The position numbers and the translations under genes are program-made. 64,000 bases of DNA, from positions 1,054,001 to 1,118,000 of the forward strand of contig NZ_CP102269.1 in NCBI RefSeq assembly GCF_025148635.1, in the 5' to 3' direction. The DNA comes from Butyricimonas virosa. Lineage in GTDB: Bacteria > Bacteroidota > Bacteroidia > Bacteroidales > Marinifilaceae. Shown here one piece after another: positions 46,559-52,854 of the stretch. The notes beneath the pieces are model-generated. The model was not told where the DNA came from and did not search any database. It was given only the letters and a program-made list of their open reading frames with translations. Every line of letters starts with the position of its first letter. The first letter of the stretch is position 1.

Positions 46559-47101
46559 CTATTTGCTCAACAGGAAAATAAAAACCAAATAATAATATTC
46601 CCGCAATATCTCCCGCAATTTTTTATACGCAATCTTCTTTAGAGTATGTACGGAACTTTCAGCTATTCCCAGTTGCCCGGCAATCTCGCTATTTTTCAAG
46701 CCATCCAGAGACAACAAAATCACTTGACGAGTTTGGTGAGGTAAGGATTCCACAGCATTATAAAACATTCGATAGGCCTCTTCTTCTACCAATGTCTCTG
46801 TATAAAATTCAACGGATTCCAGCACGGAAAGATCTTCCCGTCTTAACTTATGATCGCGTATATAATTCAAACAATCATTCCGGACAGTAGTATAAAGAAA
46901 AGACTTTACCTTATAATAATTATCAAACCCTTCCCGTTTGTTCCAAAATTTCACAAACCCTTCCTGGACAATATCGGCTGACAAGGAATCATCCTTCAAA
47001 TAAGTAGACGCAAAAACACACAAGGCTTGATAAAATTCATCAAACAACGTTTTAAATGTCAGTTCGTCAATTTTCAACTTTTCATTGTCCACTATACCCA
47101 T
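46559..47101 (-). CDS. ECF-type RNA polymerase sigma-70 factor (locus D)
   Basis: This is a 180-aa ECF sigma. Region 2 shows FKTLFDEFYQALCVFA and SADIVQEGFVKFWNKRE. Region 4 shows LPHQTRQVILLSLDGLKN and the helix SEIAGQLGIAESSVHTLK. The frame extends 31 codons upstream, but a consensus promoter (TTTG, 20 nt, TAGGTTTG) sits inside that extension and predicts a transcript start about 17 nt before the ATG at 47101, which fixes the start. The C-terminal tail (YYYLVFIFLLSK) is hydrophobic, as in the other three sigmas. Confidence 0.93.
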   Translation of the reverse strand: MGIVDNEKLKIDELTFKTLFDEFYQALCVFASTYLKDDSLSADIVQEGFVKFWNKREGFDNYYKVKSFLYTTVRNDCLNYIRDHKLRREDLSVLESVEFYTETLVEEEAYRMFYNAVESLPHQTRQVILLSLDGLKNSEIAGQLGIAESSVHTLKKIAYKKLREILREYYYLVFIFLLSK

Positions 47102-47124
47102 ACAAAAACCTTCATTACTAAAGG

Positions 47125-47156
47125 CAAACCTACTGAAAAATATGATAACGAACAAA
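47125..47156 (-). promoter_or_regulatory. Promoter of sigma D (TTTG-N20-TAGGTTTG)
   Basis: On the minus strand TTTG at 47153-47156 and TAGGTTTG at 47125-47132 are separated by 20 nt, a full match to the Bacteroidetes primary-sigma promoter. It shows that the sigma gene is read by the housekeeping polymerase. Confidence 0.75.
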
Positions 47157-47319
47157 CTTTTCTCACGGTAATAAATCAACCGTAAATTCAACACACCACT
47201 TTGACTTATGCATACCTCATTCTTTCAACTCCATTTCTCAAGAATACCATCCACACTCAACATCAATTGATAATCAATACATTGTCTCACATCCATTCGT
47301 TACCCTTTCGTTATAGTAT

Positions 47320-47357
47320 CGTTATCTCTTCGTTTCTAGAAACGAAGAGATAACGAA
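47320..47357. repeat. 38-bp perfect palindrome in the sigma D / tatD divergent region
   Basis: The half-site TCGTTATCTCTTCGTTTCT is followed without spacer by its exact reverse complement, centred between 47338 and 47339. Just upstream, CGTTA recurs at 47299-47303 and 47310-47314. The 373-bp gap (47102-47474) contains no gene I can support. The palindrome lies between two diverging genes, so it is not a shared terminator. It could be a dimer-protein operator, a cruciform, or a terminator for an unseen transcript. Confidence 0.9.
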
Positions 47358-47430
47358 CACATATTTTTATAATAACAAACAGATGTAAGCCCAAAACAAG
47401 CCCAAGGCAAACTTTAAGAATATAATTCAC

Positions 47431-47438
47431 TACTTTTG
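47431..47438 (+). promoter_or_regulatory. Candidate -7 element (TACTTTTG) of the TatD gene
   Basis: This TAnnTTTG match lies 36 nt before the ATG at 47475. No exact -33 box is seen. It supports the ATG at 47475 over the longer frame starting at 47436, which would overlap the promoter. Confidence 0.5.
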
Positions 47439-47474
47439 CAGGTAAGAAAAAACAACAAAATTTATATTACACTT

Positions 47475-48260
47475 ATGTTTATAGATACTCACTCACATAT
47501 CTATGCCGAAGAGTTCGACCAAGACAGGGAAGAGACCATTCAACGAGCATTAGCCGCTGACGTTCGACAAATCATACTGCCGGATATTGACAGTACTACC
47601 CGACAATCCATGTTATCACTTGCAGAAGCCTGCCCAGACATGATGTATCCCACACTGGGAGTTCACCCAACTTCCGTAAACGAATCCTATAAAACGGAAA
47701 TACAACTTTTCGAGAAATTACTCGGACAAACTACAATATACGGCATCGGGGAATGTGGAATCGATCTTTACTGGGATAAAACATTTTACAAAGAACAAGT
47801 TATCGTCTTCGAGCGGCAGTTAAATATCGCCCGGGAAATGAATCTACCCGTTATCGTCCATTCAAGAGACTCGCTAACAGAAATATTTACTGTGTTGAAA
47901 AAACAACACTATAACATGAAAGGCATACTCCACTGTTTCCCCGGCACGGAAGAAGATGCTCGCCGAGCAATAGATTTAGGTTTTCTACTAGGGATTGGAG
48001 GTGTAGTTACCTTCAAAAAATCATCCATGGCAGAAGTCGTGGAGAAAACCGGGGTAGACCACCTTGTATTAGAAACGGATGCCCCCTATCTTGCCCCCGT
48101 TCCCTATCGGGGTAAACGCAATGAAAGTAGTTATATTCCGTGTATAGCCGCTAAAATTGCTGAAATTCTAGGGATAGACTCGAAAAAAGTCGAGGAAATA
48201 ACAACGAATAATGCAATGAATTTATTTAATTTGCACGTCGGTAGTCCGAACTGTTCATAA
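47475..48260 (+). CDS. TatD-family metal-dependent hydrolase (deoxyribonuclease)
   Basis: This is a 261-aa TIM-barrel metallohydrolase. The first metal motif is DTHSHIY (4-10), the glutamate ligand is in GIGECGIDLYW, and further ligands lie in VIVHSRDS, LHCFPGT and LETDAPYLAP. TatD enzymes have 3'-5' exonuclease or endonuclease activity and are linked to DNA repair; the exact substrate varies within the family. The length matches the family. It lies 84 bp before ansA on the same strand. Confidence 0.94.
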   Translation: MFIDTHSHIYAEEFDQDREETIQRALAADVRQIILPDIDSTTRQSMLSLAEACPDMMYPTLGVHPTSVNESYKTEIQLFEKLLGQTTIYGIGECGIDLYWDKTFYKEQVIVFERQLNIAREMNLPVIVHSRDSLTEIFTVLKKQHYNMKGILHCFPGTEEDARRAIDLGFLLGIGGVVTFKKSSMAEVVEKTGVDHLVLETDAPYLAPVPYRGKRNESSYIPCIAAKIAEILGIDSKKVEEITTNNAMNLFNLHVGSPNCS

Positions 48261-48344
48261 AAAAGATACAGACAGGTAATTCACTGACGAAAAGTACAGA
48301 GGGAGCTTAAAGCTTGTAATGTTTTAGTTTTTAACTTAGTGCGT

Positions 48345-49385
48345 ATGACAAAACCCGTGTTAATTATATATACCGGAGGTACGATCGGGATGGTAAACGA
48401 CCCTGAAACGGGAGCGTTATGCCCTTTCAATTTCGACCAGATCGCTTGCGAGGTCCCGGAAATCAAAGAATTTGGATTCACGATAGACAGTTACACTTTA
48501 CCGGAAATTATAGATTCTTCGGATCTGCAACCACAATTGTGGAAAGATCTCTGTTCAATCATCTTGAAGAATTACGACGATTACCGGGGATTTGTTGTCC
48601 TGCATGGAACGGATACCATGGCCTACTCGGCCGCAGCCTTGAGTTTCATGTTAAATAACTTGACCAAACCCGTGATCTTTACCGGTTCACAACTTCCTAT
48701 CGGGAAAATCAGGACGGACGGGAAAGAAAACCTGATCGCAGCCATTGAAATAGCAGCCGCTTACGATCAAGAAAAGGCCATTGTCCCGGAAGTCTGCATC
48801 CTGTTCGGAGATAAACTATTCCGTGGAAACCGGACGACAAAAATAAACGCAGAAAGTTTCGATGCTTTCCAGTCATTCAATTATCCGGCATTGGCAAACA
48901 TCGGGATACATATTCATTACGATTATAGTGCAATCGATTACACCCCGCGAACCGAACTCGTAAGTGCATTCTGCGACGTGGACACGAATATCGCTATATT
49001 GAAAATATTCCCGGGCATGAGGCCGGAAGTGATTGATGCGGTAACAGGAATTCCCGGGTTAAAAGGAATCATCCTGGAAACATACGGTTCAGGCAACGCT
49101 CCCACGAATAAAGTTTTTCTTAACAAGGTTAAAGAAGTACTATCAAAGGGAATTTTCGTGTATAACGTCACCCAATGTCAAGGCGGAAGCGTCGAGATGG
49201 GCAAGTATGAAACAAGTAGAGAGCTACTTAATGCGGGAGTCATCAGTGGTCACGACATTACCACGGAAGCCGCTGTGTGTAAAATGATGTATGTACTGGG
49301 CAAATATAAAGACACTAACGAAATAAAAAAATATTTAAATAACGGCTTGAAAGGAGAAATATCCCCCAAATATATTGGATTTTAA
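48345..49385 (+). CDS. ansA: Type I L-asparaginase
   Basis: This 346-aa enzyme hydrolyses asparagine to aspartate and ammonia. The two catalytic threonine segments are present: YTGGTIGM (Thr13) and HGTDTM (87-92). IFTGSQLPIG and LETYGSGNAP are also typical. There is no signal peptide, in line with the cytoplasmic type I enzyme. A GTG two codons earlier (48339) is possible; the ATG at 48345 is preferred. The stop codon lies about 130 bp before exbB, with a likely transcript boundary between. Confidence 0.94.
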   Translation: MTKPVLIIYTGGTIGMVNDPETGALCPFNFDQIACEVPEIKEFGFTIDSYTLPEIIDSSDLQPQLWKDLCSIILKNYDDYRGFVVLHGTDTMAYSAAALSFMLNNLTKPVIFTGSQLPIGKIRTDGKENLIAAIEIAAAYDQEKAIVPEVCILFGDKLFRGNRTTKINAESFDAFQSFNYPALANIGIHIHYDYSAIDYTPRTELVSAFCDVDTNIAILKIFPGMRPEVIDAVTGIPGLKGIILETYGSGNAPTNKVFLNKVKEVLSKGIFVYNVTQCQGGSVEMGKYETSRELLNAGVISGHDITTEAAVCKMMYVLGKYKDTNEIKKYLNNGLKGEISPKYIGF

Positions 49386-49513
49386 CATTTTTTTTATACC
49401 TTGGTGCCCGATTTTAACCGGCACACGGTGTAAAACGAGAACGAAACAGCTTAAATAGACATTATAGAGTTAAATTTTAATTATTAATAAACTAAAAATC
49501 AGTTAAATTGATC

Positions 49514-50323
49514 ATGAGAAAATTATTTGCACTAATAGCAGTTTTAGGAATGCTTACTATTGGAGCATCATCTATGCTAATGGCTCAAGAGAATGAAACG
49601 ACTCAAACAGAGACCACTGAAACTTATCAAGAAGAAGAGGAAACTACAGATCCTACCGTGTTAGAAGACGAGTCACAAATCGAAAGTACTTCTTTCCACG
49701 CTGCCTTGAAACAAAAATTCATCGAGGGAGGTGCTGCCTTCATGAGTTTCGTTATCTTGTGTTTGATCTTCGGTTTGGCTATCGCTATCGAAAGAGTTAT
49801 TTACTTGAACTTGGCTTCTACCAACACAAAGAAATTAATTGTAAGTGTTGAAGATGCATTAAACAACGGTGGAGTTGAAGCTGCAAAAGAAGTTTGCCGT
49901 AACACAAGAGGCCCCATTGCAAGTATTTTCTATCAAGGATTATGCCGCTATGATCAAGGGATTGACATGGTTGAAAAATCAGTTGTATCATACGGTTCTG
50001 TTCAAATGGGACTTTTGGAAAAAGGAATGTCTTGGATTAGTTTGTTTATTGGATTAGCCCCGATGTTAGGATTCTTGGGAACTGTAATCGGTATGATCGA
50101 CGCCTTCGATAAGATTCAAGCAGCAGGTGATATCCAACCGTCTTTGGTGGCCGGAGGTATCAAGGTTGCATTGATCACGACCGTGGGTGGTTTGATCGTA
50201 GCCATGATTCTTCAAGTATTCTACAACTACTGTATTGCTAAGATTGAAAGTATTGTTAATGACATGGAAGACGCTTCCGTAACTTTATTAGACATTCTTG
50301 TCAAATACAATCAAAAACACTAA
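49514..50323 (+). CDS. exbB: ExbB/TolQ/MotA-family proton-channel subunit
   Basis: This 269-aa inner-membrane protein would form the proton channel that powers TonB. A first hydrophobic segment (about 3-23, LFALIAVLGMLTIGA) is followed by an acidic Thr/Glu-rich linker (26-55). The ExbB core then has a membrane segment at about 75-97 and two more near 175-195 and 215-235 (GLAPMLGFLGTVIGMIDAF and VALITTVGGLIVAMI). The extra N-terminal segment is usual in Bacteroidetes. It starts the exbB-X-exbD-exbD operon and is the likely energiser of the SusC receptors in this window. Frames before ATG 49514 start only at TTG. Confidence 0.92.
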   Translation: MRKLFALIAVLGMLTIGASSMLMAQENETTQTETTETYQEEEETTDPTVLEDESQIESTSFHAALKQKFIEGGAAFMSFVILCLIFGLAIAIERVIYLNLASTNTKKLIVSVEDALNNGGVEAAKEVCRNTRGPIASIFYQGLCRYDQGIDMVEKSVVSYGSVQMGLLEKGMSWISLFIGLAPMLGFLGTVIGMIDAFDKIQAAGDIQPSLVAGGIKVALITTVGGLIVAMILQVFYNYCIAKIESIVNDMEDASVTLLDILVKYNQKH

Positions 50324-50326
50324 ACC

Positions 50327-50773
50327 ATGCAGAAAATAAACAAAATATTAAATATTGTGACCATCGTAATGTTCGTCATTACGGTCGTGTTGCTGGGGTT
50401 ATTCTATTTTGGAGGTGAACTTCCAAATTCACAATATGTTACCCCGGTATACACGGAACAACTACTATGGTGGTCATATCTACTGTTTGGCGTTGCTATT
50501 GTTGCGGCGTTAGTATTCCCGATTGCCAGATTATTCACCAGACCTAAAGAAGCAATGAAGAGCTTTATTGCTCTCGCAGGAATCATCGTTCTTGTGTTAA
50601 TCGCTTACTCTATGTCTGACGGAACAATCATGAACATTCCGGGATACAGCGGTTCAGATAACGTTCCGGGAACTTTAAAATTCACGGATACCATCCTAAT
50701 CACAACCTATTTCTTAGGTATAGGAGCTATCGGTGCTATTGTTGTAACAGAAATTATTAGACGCATTAGATAA
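50327..50773 (+). CDS. Small membrane protein of unknown function between exbB and exbD
   Basis: This is a 148-aa protein with four hydrophobic segments: about 10-30, 45-65 (LLWWSYLLFGVAIVAALVF), 80-98 (FIALAGIIVLVLIAYSM) and 122-143. It sits 3 nt after exbB and 26 nt before the first exbD, so it is part of the proton-channel operon. I do not recognise a characterised family. Its position suggests a structural or assembly partner of the ExbBD complex in Bacteroidetes. Confidence 0.82.
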   Translation: MQKINKILNIVTIVMFVITVVLLGLFYFGGELPNSQYVTPVYTEQLLWWSYLLFGVAIVAALVFPIARLFTRPKEAMKSFIALAGIIVLVLIAYSMSDGTIMNIPGYSGSDNVPGTLKFTDTILITTYFLGIGAIGAIVVTEIIRRIR

Positions 50774-50799
50774 TTTTCCTGAAGAATAAAAAAGAGATT

Positions 50800-51384
50800 A
50801 TGGCAAGAAAAAAAACACCAGAGATTAATGCCTCTTCCACTGCGGATATCGCCTTTTTGCTGTTGACATTCTTCTTGATGACAACAACAATGGATGTGGA
50901 TTCGGGATTATTCAGACGGTTACCGCCCATGCCGCCACCAGATCAAGTTATCGCACCTCCTGTTGCCAAACGTAATATCTTACAAGTTTTGGTAAATAAG
51001 AACGATTTGTTGGCCGTGAACGGGGAACTGATGCAAATTGAGAACCTGAAGGAAAAGGCTAAAGAGTTCATTTTGAACCCGCAAAATAGAGAAGATTTAC
51101 CGAGTAAAGTTGTTAAGGAAATTCCTTTCTTTGGTCAAGCTGAAGTTTCAAGAGGAATTATCTCTCTACAAAGTGACCGGGGGACCTCATACAAAATGTA
51201 TATTGCCGTTCAAGATGAATTGACAGCAGCATATAATGAAATTAGGGATATAAAAGCCATGGAAAAATGGGGTAAGAAATATAGTGAACTTACGGAAGAA
51301 CAAATGGACGCCGTGAGAAAACTTGTTCCGACCGCAATATCCGAGGCCGAACCTAAAAACATCGGGAAAGGAGGAAAGAAGTAA
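50800..51384 (+). CDS. exbD: ExbD/TolR-family protein, first copy
   Basis: This 194-aa protein has one membrane helix (about 14-32) carrying the essential aspartate (Asp16 in STADIAFLLLTFFLMTT) and a periplasmic domain. The periplasmic part (about 45-190) is longer than in enterobacterial ExbD. It should work with ExbB as the proton path. Its stop codon overlaps the start of the second exbD by one base (TAATG). Confidence 0.9.
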   Translation: MARKKTPEINASSTADIAFLLLTFFLMTTTMDVDSGLFRRLPPMPPPDQVIAPPVAKRNILQVLVNKNDLLAVNGELMQIENLKEKAKEFILNPQNREDLPSKVVKEIPFFGQAEVSRGIISLQSDRGTSYKMYIAVQDELTAAYNEIRDIKAMEKWGKKYSELTEEQMDAVRKLVPTAISEAEPKNIGKGGKK

Positions 51385-51851
51385 TGGCTAAATTTAGAAA
51401 AGAAGGCGGAAAAGAGACTCCTGCTATTTCAACAGCGTCTCTACCGGACATCGTGTTCATGCTATTATTCTTCTTCATGGTTAGTACCACGATGCGAGAA
51501 GTTCTCGTGATGGTTGATAACGGTATGCCCGAAGCAAAAGAGATTAGCAAACTAGAGAAAAAATCTTTAGTAAGTAACATCTTTATCGGAAAACCGAAAG
51601 ACCAGTACGTGGCTACTTACGGAAGTGAACCTCGTATTCAGTTGAATGATAAGCTGGCAAACGTAAATGAAATCAGTAGTTTCGTTGCTGCTGAACAAGA
51701 AACTCGTAAAGAGGAAGAACGGAATATGATCACGAATAACTTAAAAGTTGATCAGTTTACGAAAATGGGTATCGTAACCGACGTAAAACAAGAATTGCGT
51801 AAAGCAAATTCTTTACGTATAAGCTACGCTACTCGTAAAAAAGTAAAATAG
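51384..51851 (+). CDS. exbD: ExbD/TolR-family protein, second copy
   Basis: This 155-aa protein has a single membrane helix containing Asp22 (LPDIVFMLLFFFMVSTT) and a small periplasmic domain with the ExbD-type strand pattern (YVATYGSEPRIQLND and LRISYATRKK). Two different ExbD proteins encoded in tandem are usual in Bacteroidetes Exb operons. The start overlaps the previous stop. A terminator follows 17 nt after the stop codon. Confidence 0.9.
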   Translation: MAKFRKEGGKETPAISTASLPDIVFMLLFFFMVSTTMREVLVMVDNGMPEAKEISKLEKKSLVSNIFIGKPKDQYVATYGSEPRIQLNDKLANVNEISSFVAAEQETRKEEERNMITNNLKVDQFTKMGIVTDVKQELRKANSLRISYATRKKVK

Positions 51852-51868
51852 TTTATCTATTATACATT

Positions 51869-51898
51869 AAAAAAGGGAGCAAATTGCTCCCTTTTTTT
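51869..51898 (+). terminator. Intrinsic terminator of the exb operon
   Basis: The stem GGGAGC/GCTCCC (up to 8 bp with the AT pairs) is framed by an A-run and a T-run, so it may work in both directions. It begins 17 nt after the second exbD stop codon. Confidence 0.9.
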
Positions 51899-51909
51899 AA
51901 AAATTTGAT

Positions 51910-51917
51910 TAGCTTTG
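51910..51917 (+). promoter_or_regulatory. Candidate -7 element (TAGCTTTG) of the tRNA-Arg gene
   Basis: This exact TAnnTTTG match lies 14 nt before the mature tRNA 5' end. The expected -33 region falls inside the exb terminator and shows no TTTG. Confidence 0.55.
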
Positions 51918-51931
51918 CACTCGGATAATAT

Positions 51932-52006
51932 GGTCCCCTAGTTCAATGGATAGAATGAAGGATTCCGGTTCCTTTGATATGGGTTCGAGTCCCGTGGGGA
52001 TCACCA
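51932..52006 (+). tRNA. tRNA-Arg, anticodon CCG
   Basis: The full cloverleaf can be drawn. The acceptor stem is GGTCCCC/GGGGATC (one G-T pair), the D stem is GTTC/GAAT, the anticodon stem is AAGGA/TCCTT with loop TTCCGGT (anticodon CCG at 51965-51967), and the T stem is ATGGG/CCCGT with loop TTCGAGT. The CCA end is encoded (52004-52006). It reads the CGG arginine codon. It has its own -7 element and a terminator starting 12 nt downstream, so it is a single-gene transcript. Confidence 0.95.
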
Positions 52007-52017
52007 CTTTACTACAC

Positions 52018-52057
52018 AACCCTCTAAAACATAAAATGTTATAGAGGGTTCTTTTTT
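52018..52057 (+). terminator. Intrinsic terminator of tRNA-Arg
   Basis: A 9-bp perfect stem (AACCCTCTA/TAGAGGGTT), extended by ACAT/ATGT pairs inside the loop, is followed by C and six T residues. Confidence 0.9.
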
Positions 52058-52105
52058 GCCATGCCCCAATCTGCATCCAAATAACGAACTACTCTTGTTT
52101 TTCCC

Positions 52106-52113
52106 TATATTTG
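52106..52113 (+). promoter_or_regulatory. Candidate -7 element (TATATTTG) of the DJ-1/PfpI gene
   Basis: This exact TAnnTTTG match lies 64 nt before the ATG at 52178. No clear TTTG is found at 19-21 nt upstream. Confidence 0.45.
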
Positions 52114-52177
52114 TAGAAAGAATACAGATGATATTAGATTTCGATCTGGCAAATAGAATAAACCAAATATTAAAAGA

Positions 52178-52768
52178 ATGGATAAAAAAGAAGTGATTTT
52201 TGTACTGCTAAACAATTTTGCAGACTGGGAAGGTGCTTATATCTCCACCTGTCTAAATATGGGGGTCAAACCGGGATGTCCGATTAAATACAAGGTGAAA
52301 ACGTTATCTCTATCCAAAGATCCCATCAGCTCGATAGGCGGGTTCAGGGTATTGCCGGATTACGATATTAATGACCTGCCGAATGACTATGCAGGACTTA
52401 TACTCATCGGCGGTATGAACTGGTTTTTGCCCGAGGCGAACCCCATCGCATCATTAGTGAAGAAAGCAATCGCAGAAAACAAACTGGTTGCCGGAATCTG
52501 CAATGCCTCCGTGTATCTAGGAATGCATGGCTTCCTCAACCATGTGAAACATACAAGTAACACACTGGATTACCTCAAACAATATGCGGGTACCCAGTAC
52601 ACGGGTGAAGCTAATTACATAAACGATCAAGCCGTAAGAGACAATAACATCGTAACGGCTAACGGTAATGCTCCTTTGGAATTTTGCCGGGAGATTTTAT
52701 ATCAATTGGATGCCGCAACACCAGAAATTATAGAAGAGACTTATTCATTTTACAAAAACGAACTTTAA
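52178..52768 (+). CDS. DJ-1/PfpI-family protein
   Basis: This 196-aa cytoplasmic protein has the class I glutamine-amidotransferase-like fold. The start VIFVLLNNFADWEGAYIS carries the conserved Glu18. The nucleophile elbow is AGICNASVYLG with Cys108. VTANGNAPLEF is typical of the C-terminal part. Family members act as deglycases, chaperones or peptidases, and sequence alone does not decide which. It is a single gene between two strong terminators. Confidence 0.88.
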   Translation: MDKKEVIFVLLNNFADWEGAYISTCLNMGVKPGCPIKYKVKTLSLSKDPISSIGGFRVLPDYDINDLPNDYAGLILIGGMNWFLPEANPIASLVKKAIAENKLVAGICNASVYLGMHGFLNHVKHTSNTLDYLKQYAGTQYTGEANYINDQAVRDNNIVTANGNAPLEFCREILYQLDAATPEIIEETYSFYKNEL

Positions 52769-52790
52769 AGAGTAGTACATCGGCACGTCT

Positions 52791-52828
52791 AAAATAGTCA
52801 ACCTTATTAATTGGTTGACTATTTTTTT
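52791..52828 (+). terminator. Strong bidirectional terminator after the DJ-1/PfpI gene
   Basis: A 13-bp perfect stem (AAAATAGTCAACC/GGTTGACTATTTT) has a 9-nt loop, with a T-run on one side and an A-run on the other. It ends 1 nt before the -7 element of the next gene. Confidence 0.9.
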
Positions 52829-52829
52829 A

Positions 52830-52837
52830 TACATTTG
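52830..52837 (+). promoter_or_regulatory. Candidate -7 element (TACATTTG) of the hybrid kinase gene
   Basis: This exact TAnnTTTG match lies 17 nt before the ATG at 52855. The -33 region would fall in the 3' arm of the preceding terminator, where a TTGG is present at somewhat short spacing (15 nt). Confidence 0.5.
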
Positions 52838-52854
52838 CTATAAATCTGTTCGCT

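Noticed and set aside
47102..47194. N-terminal extension of the locus D sigma to 47194
   Set aside because: A full TTTG-N20-TAGGTTTG promoter lies inside it, and sigma region 2 begins normally from 47101.
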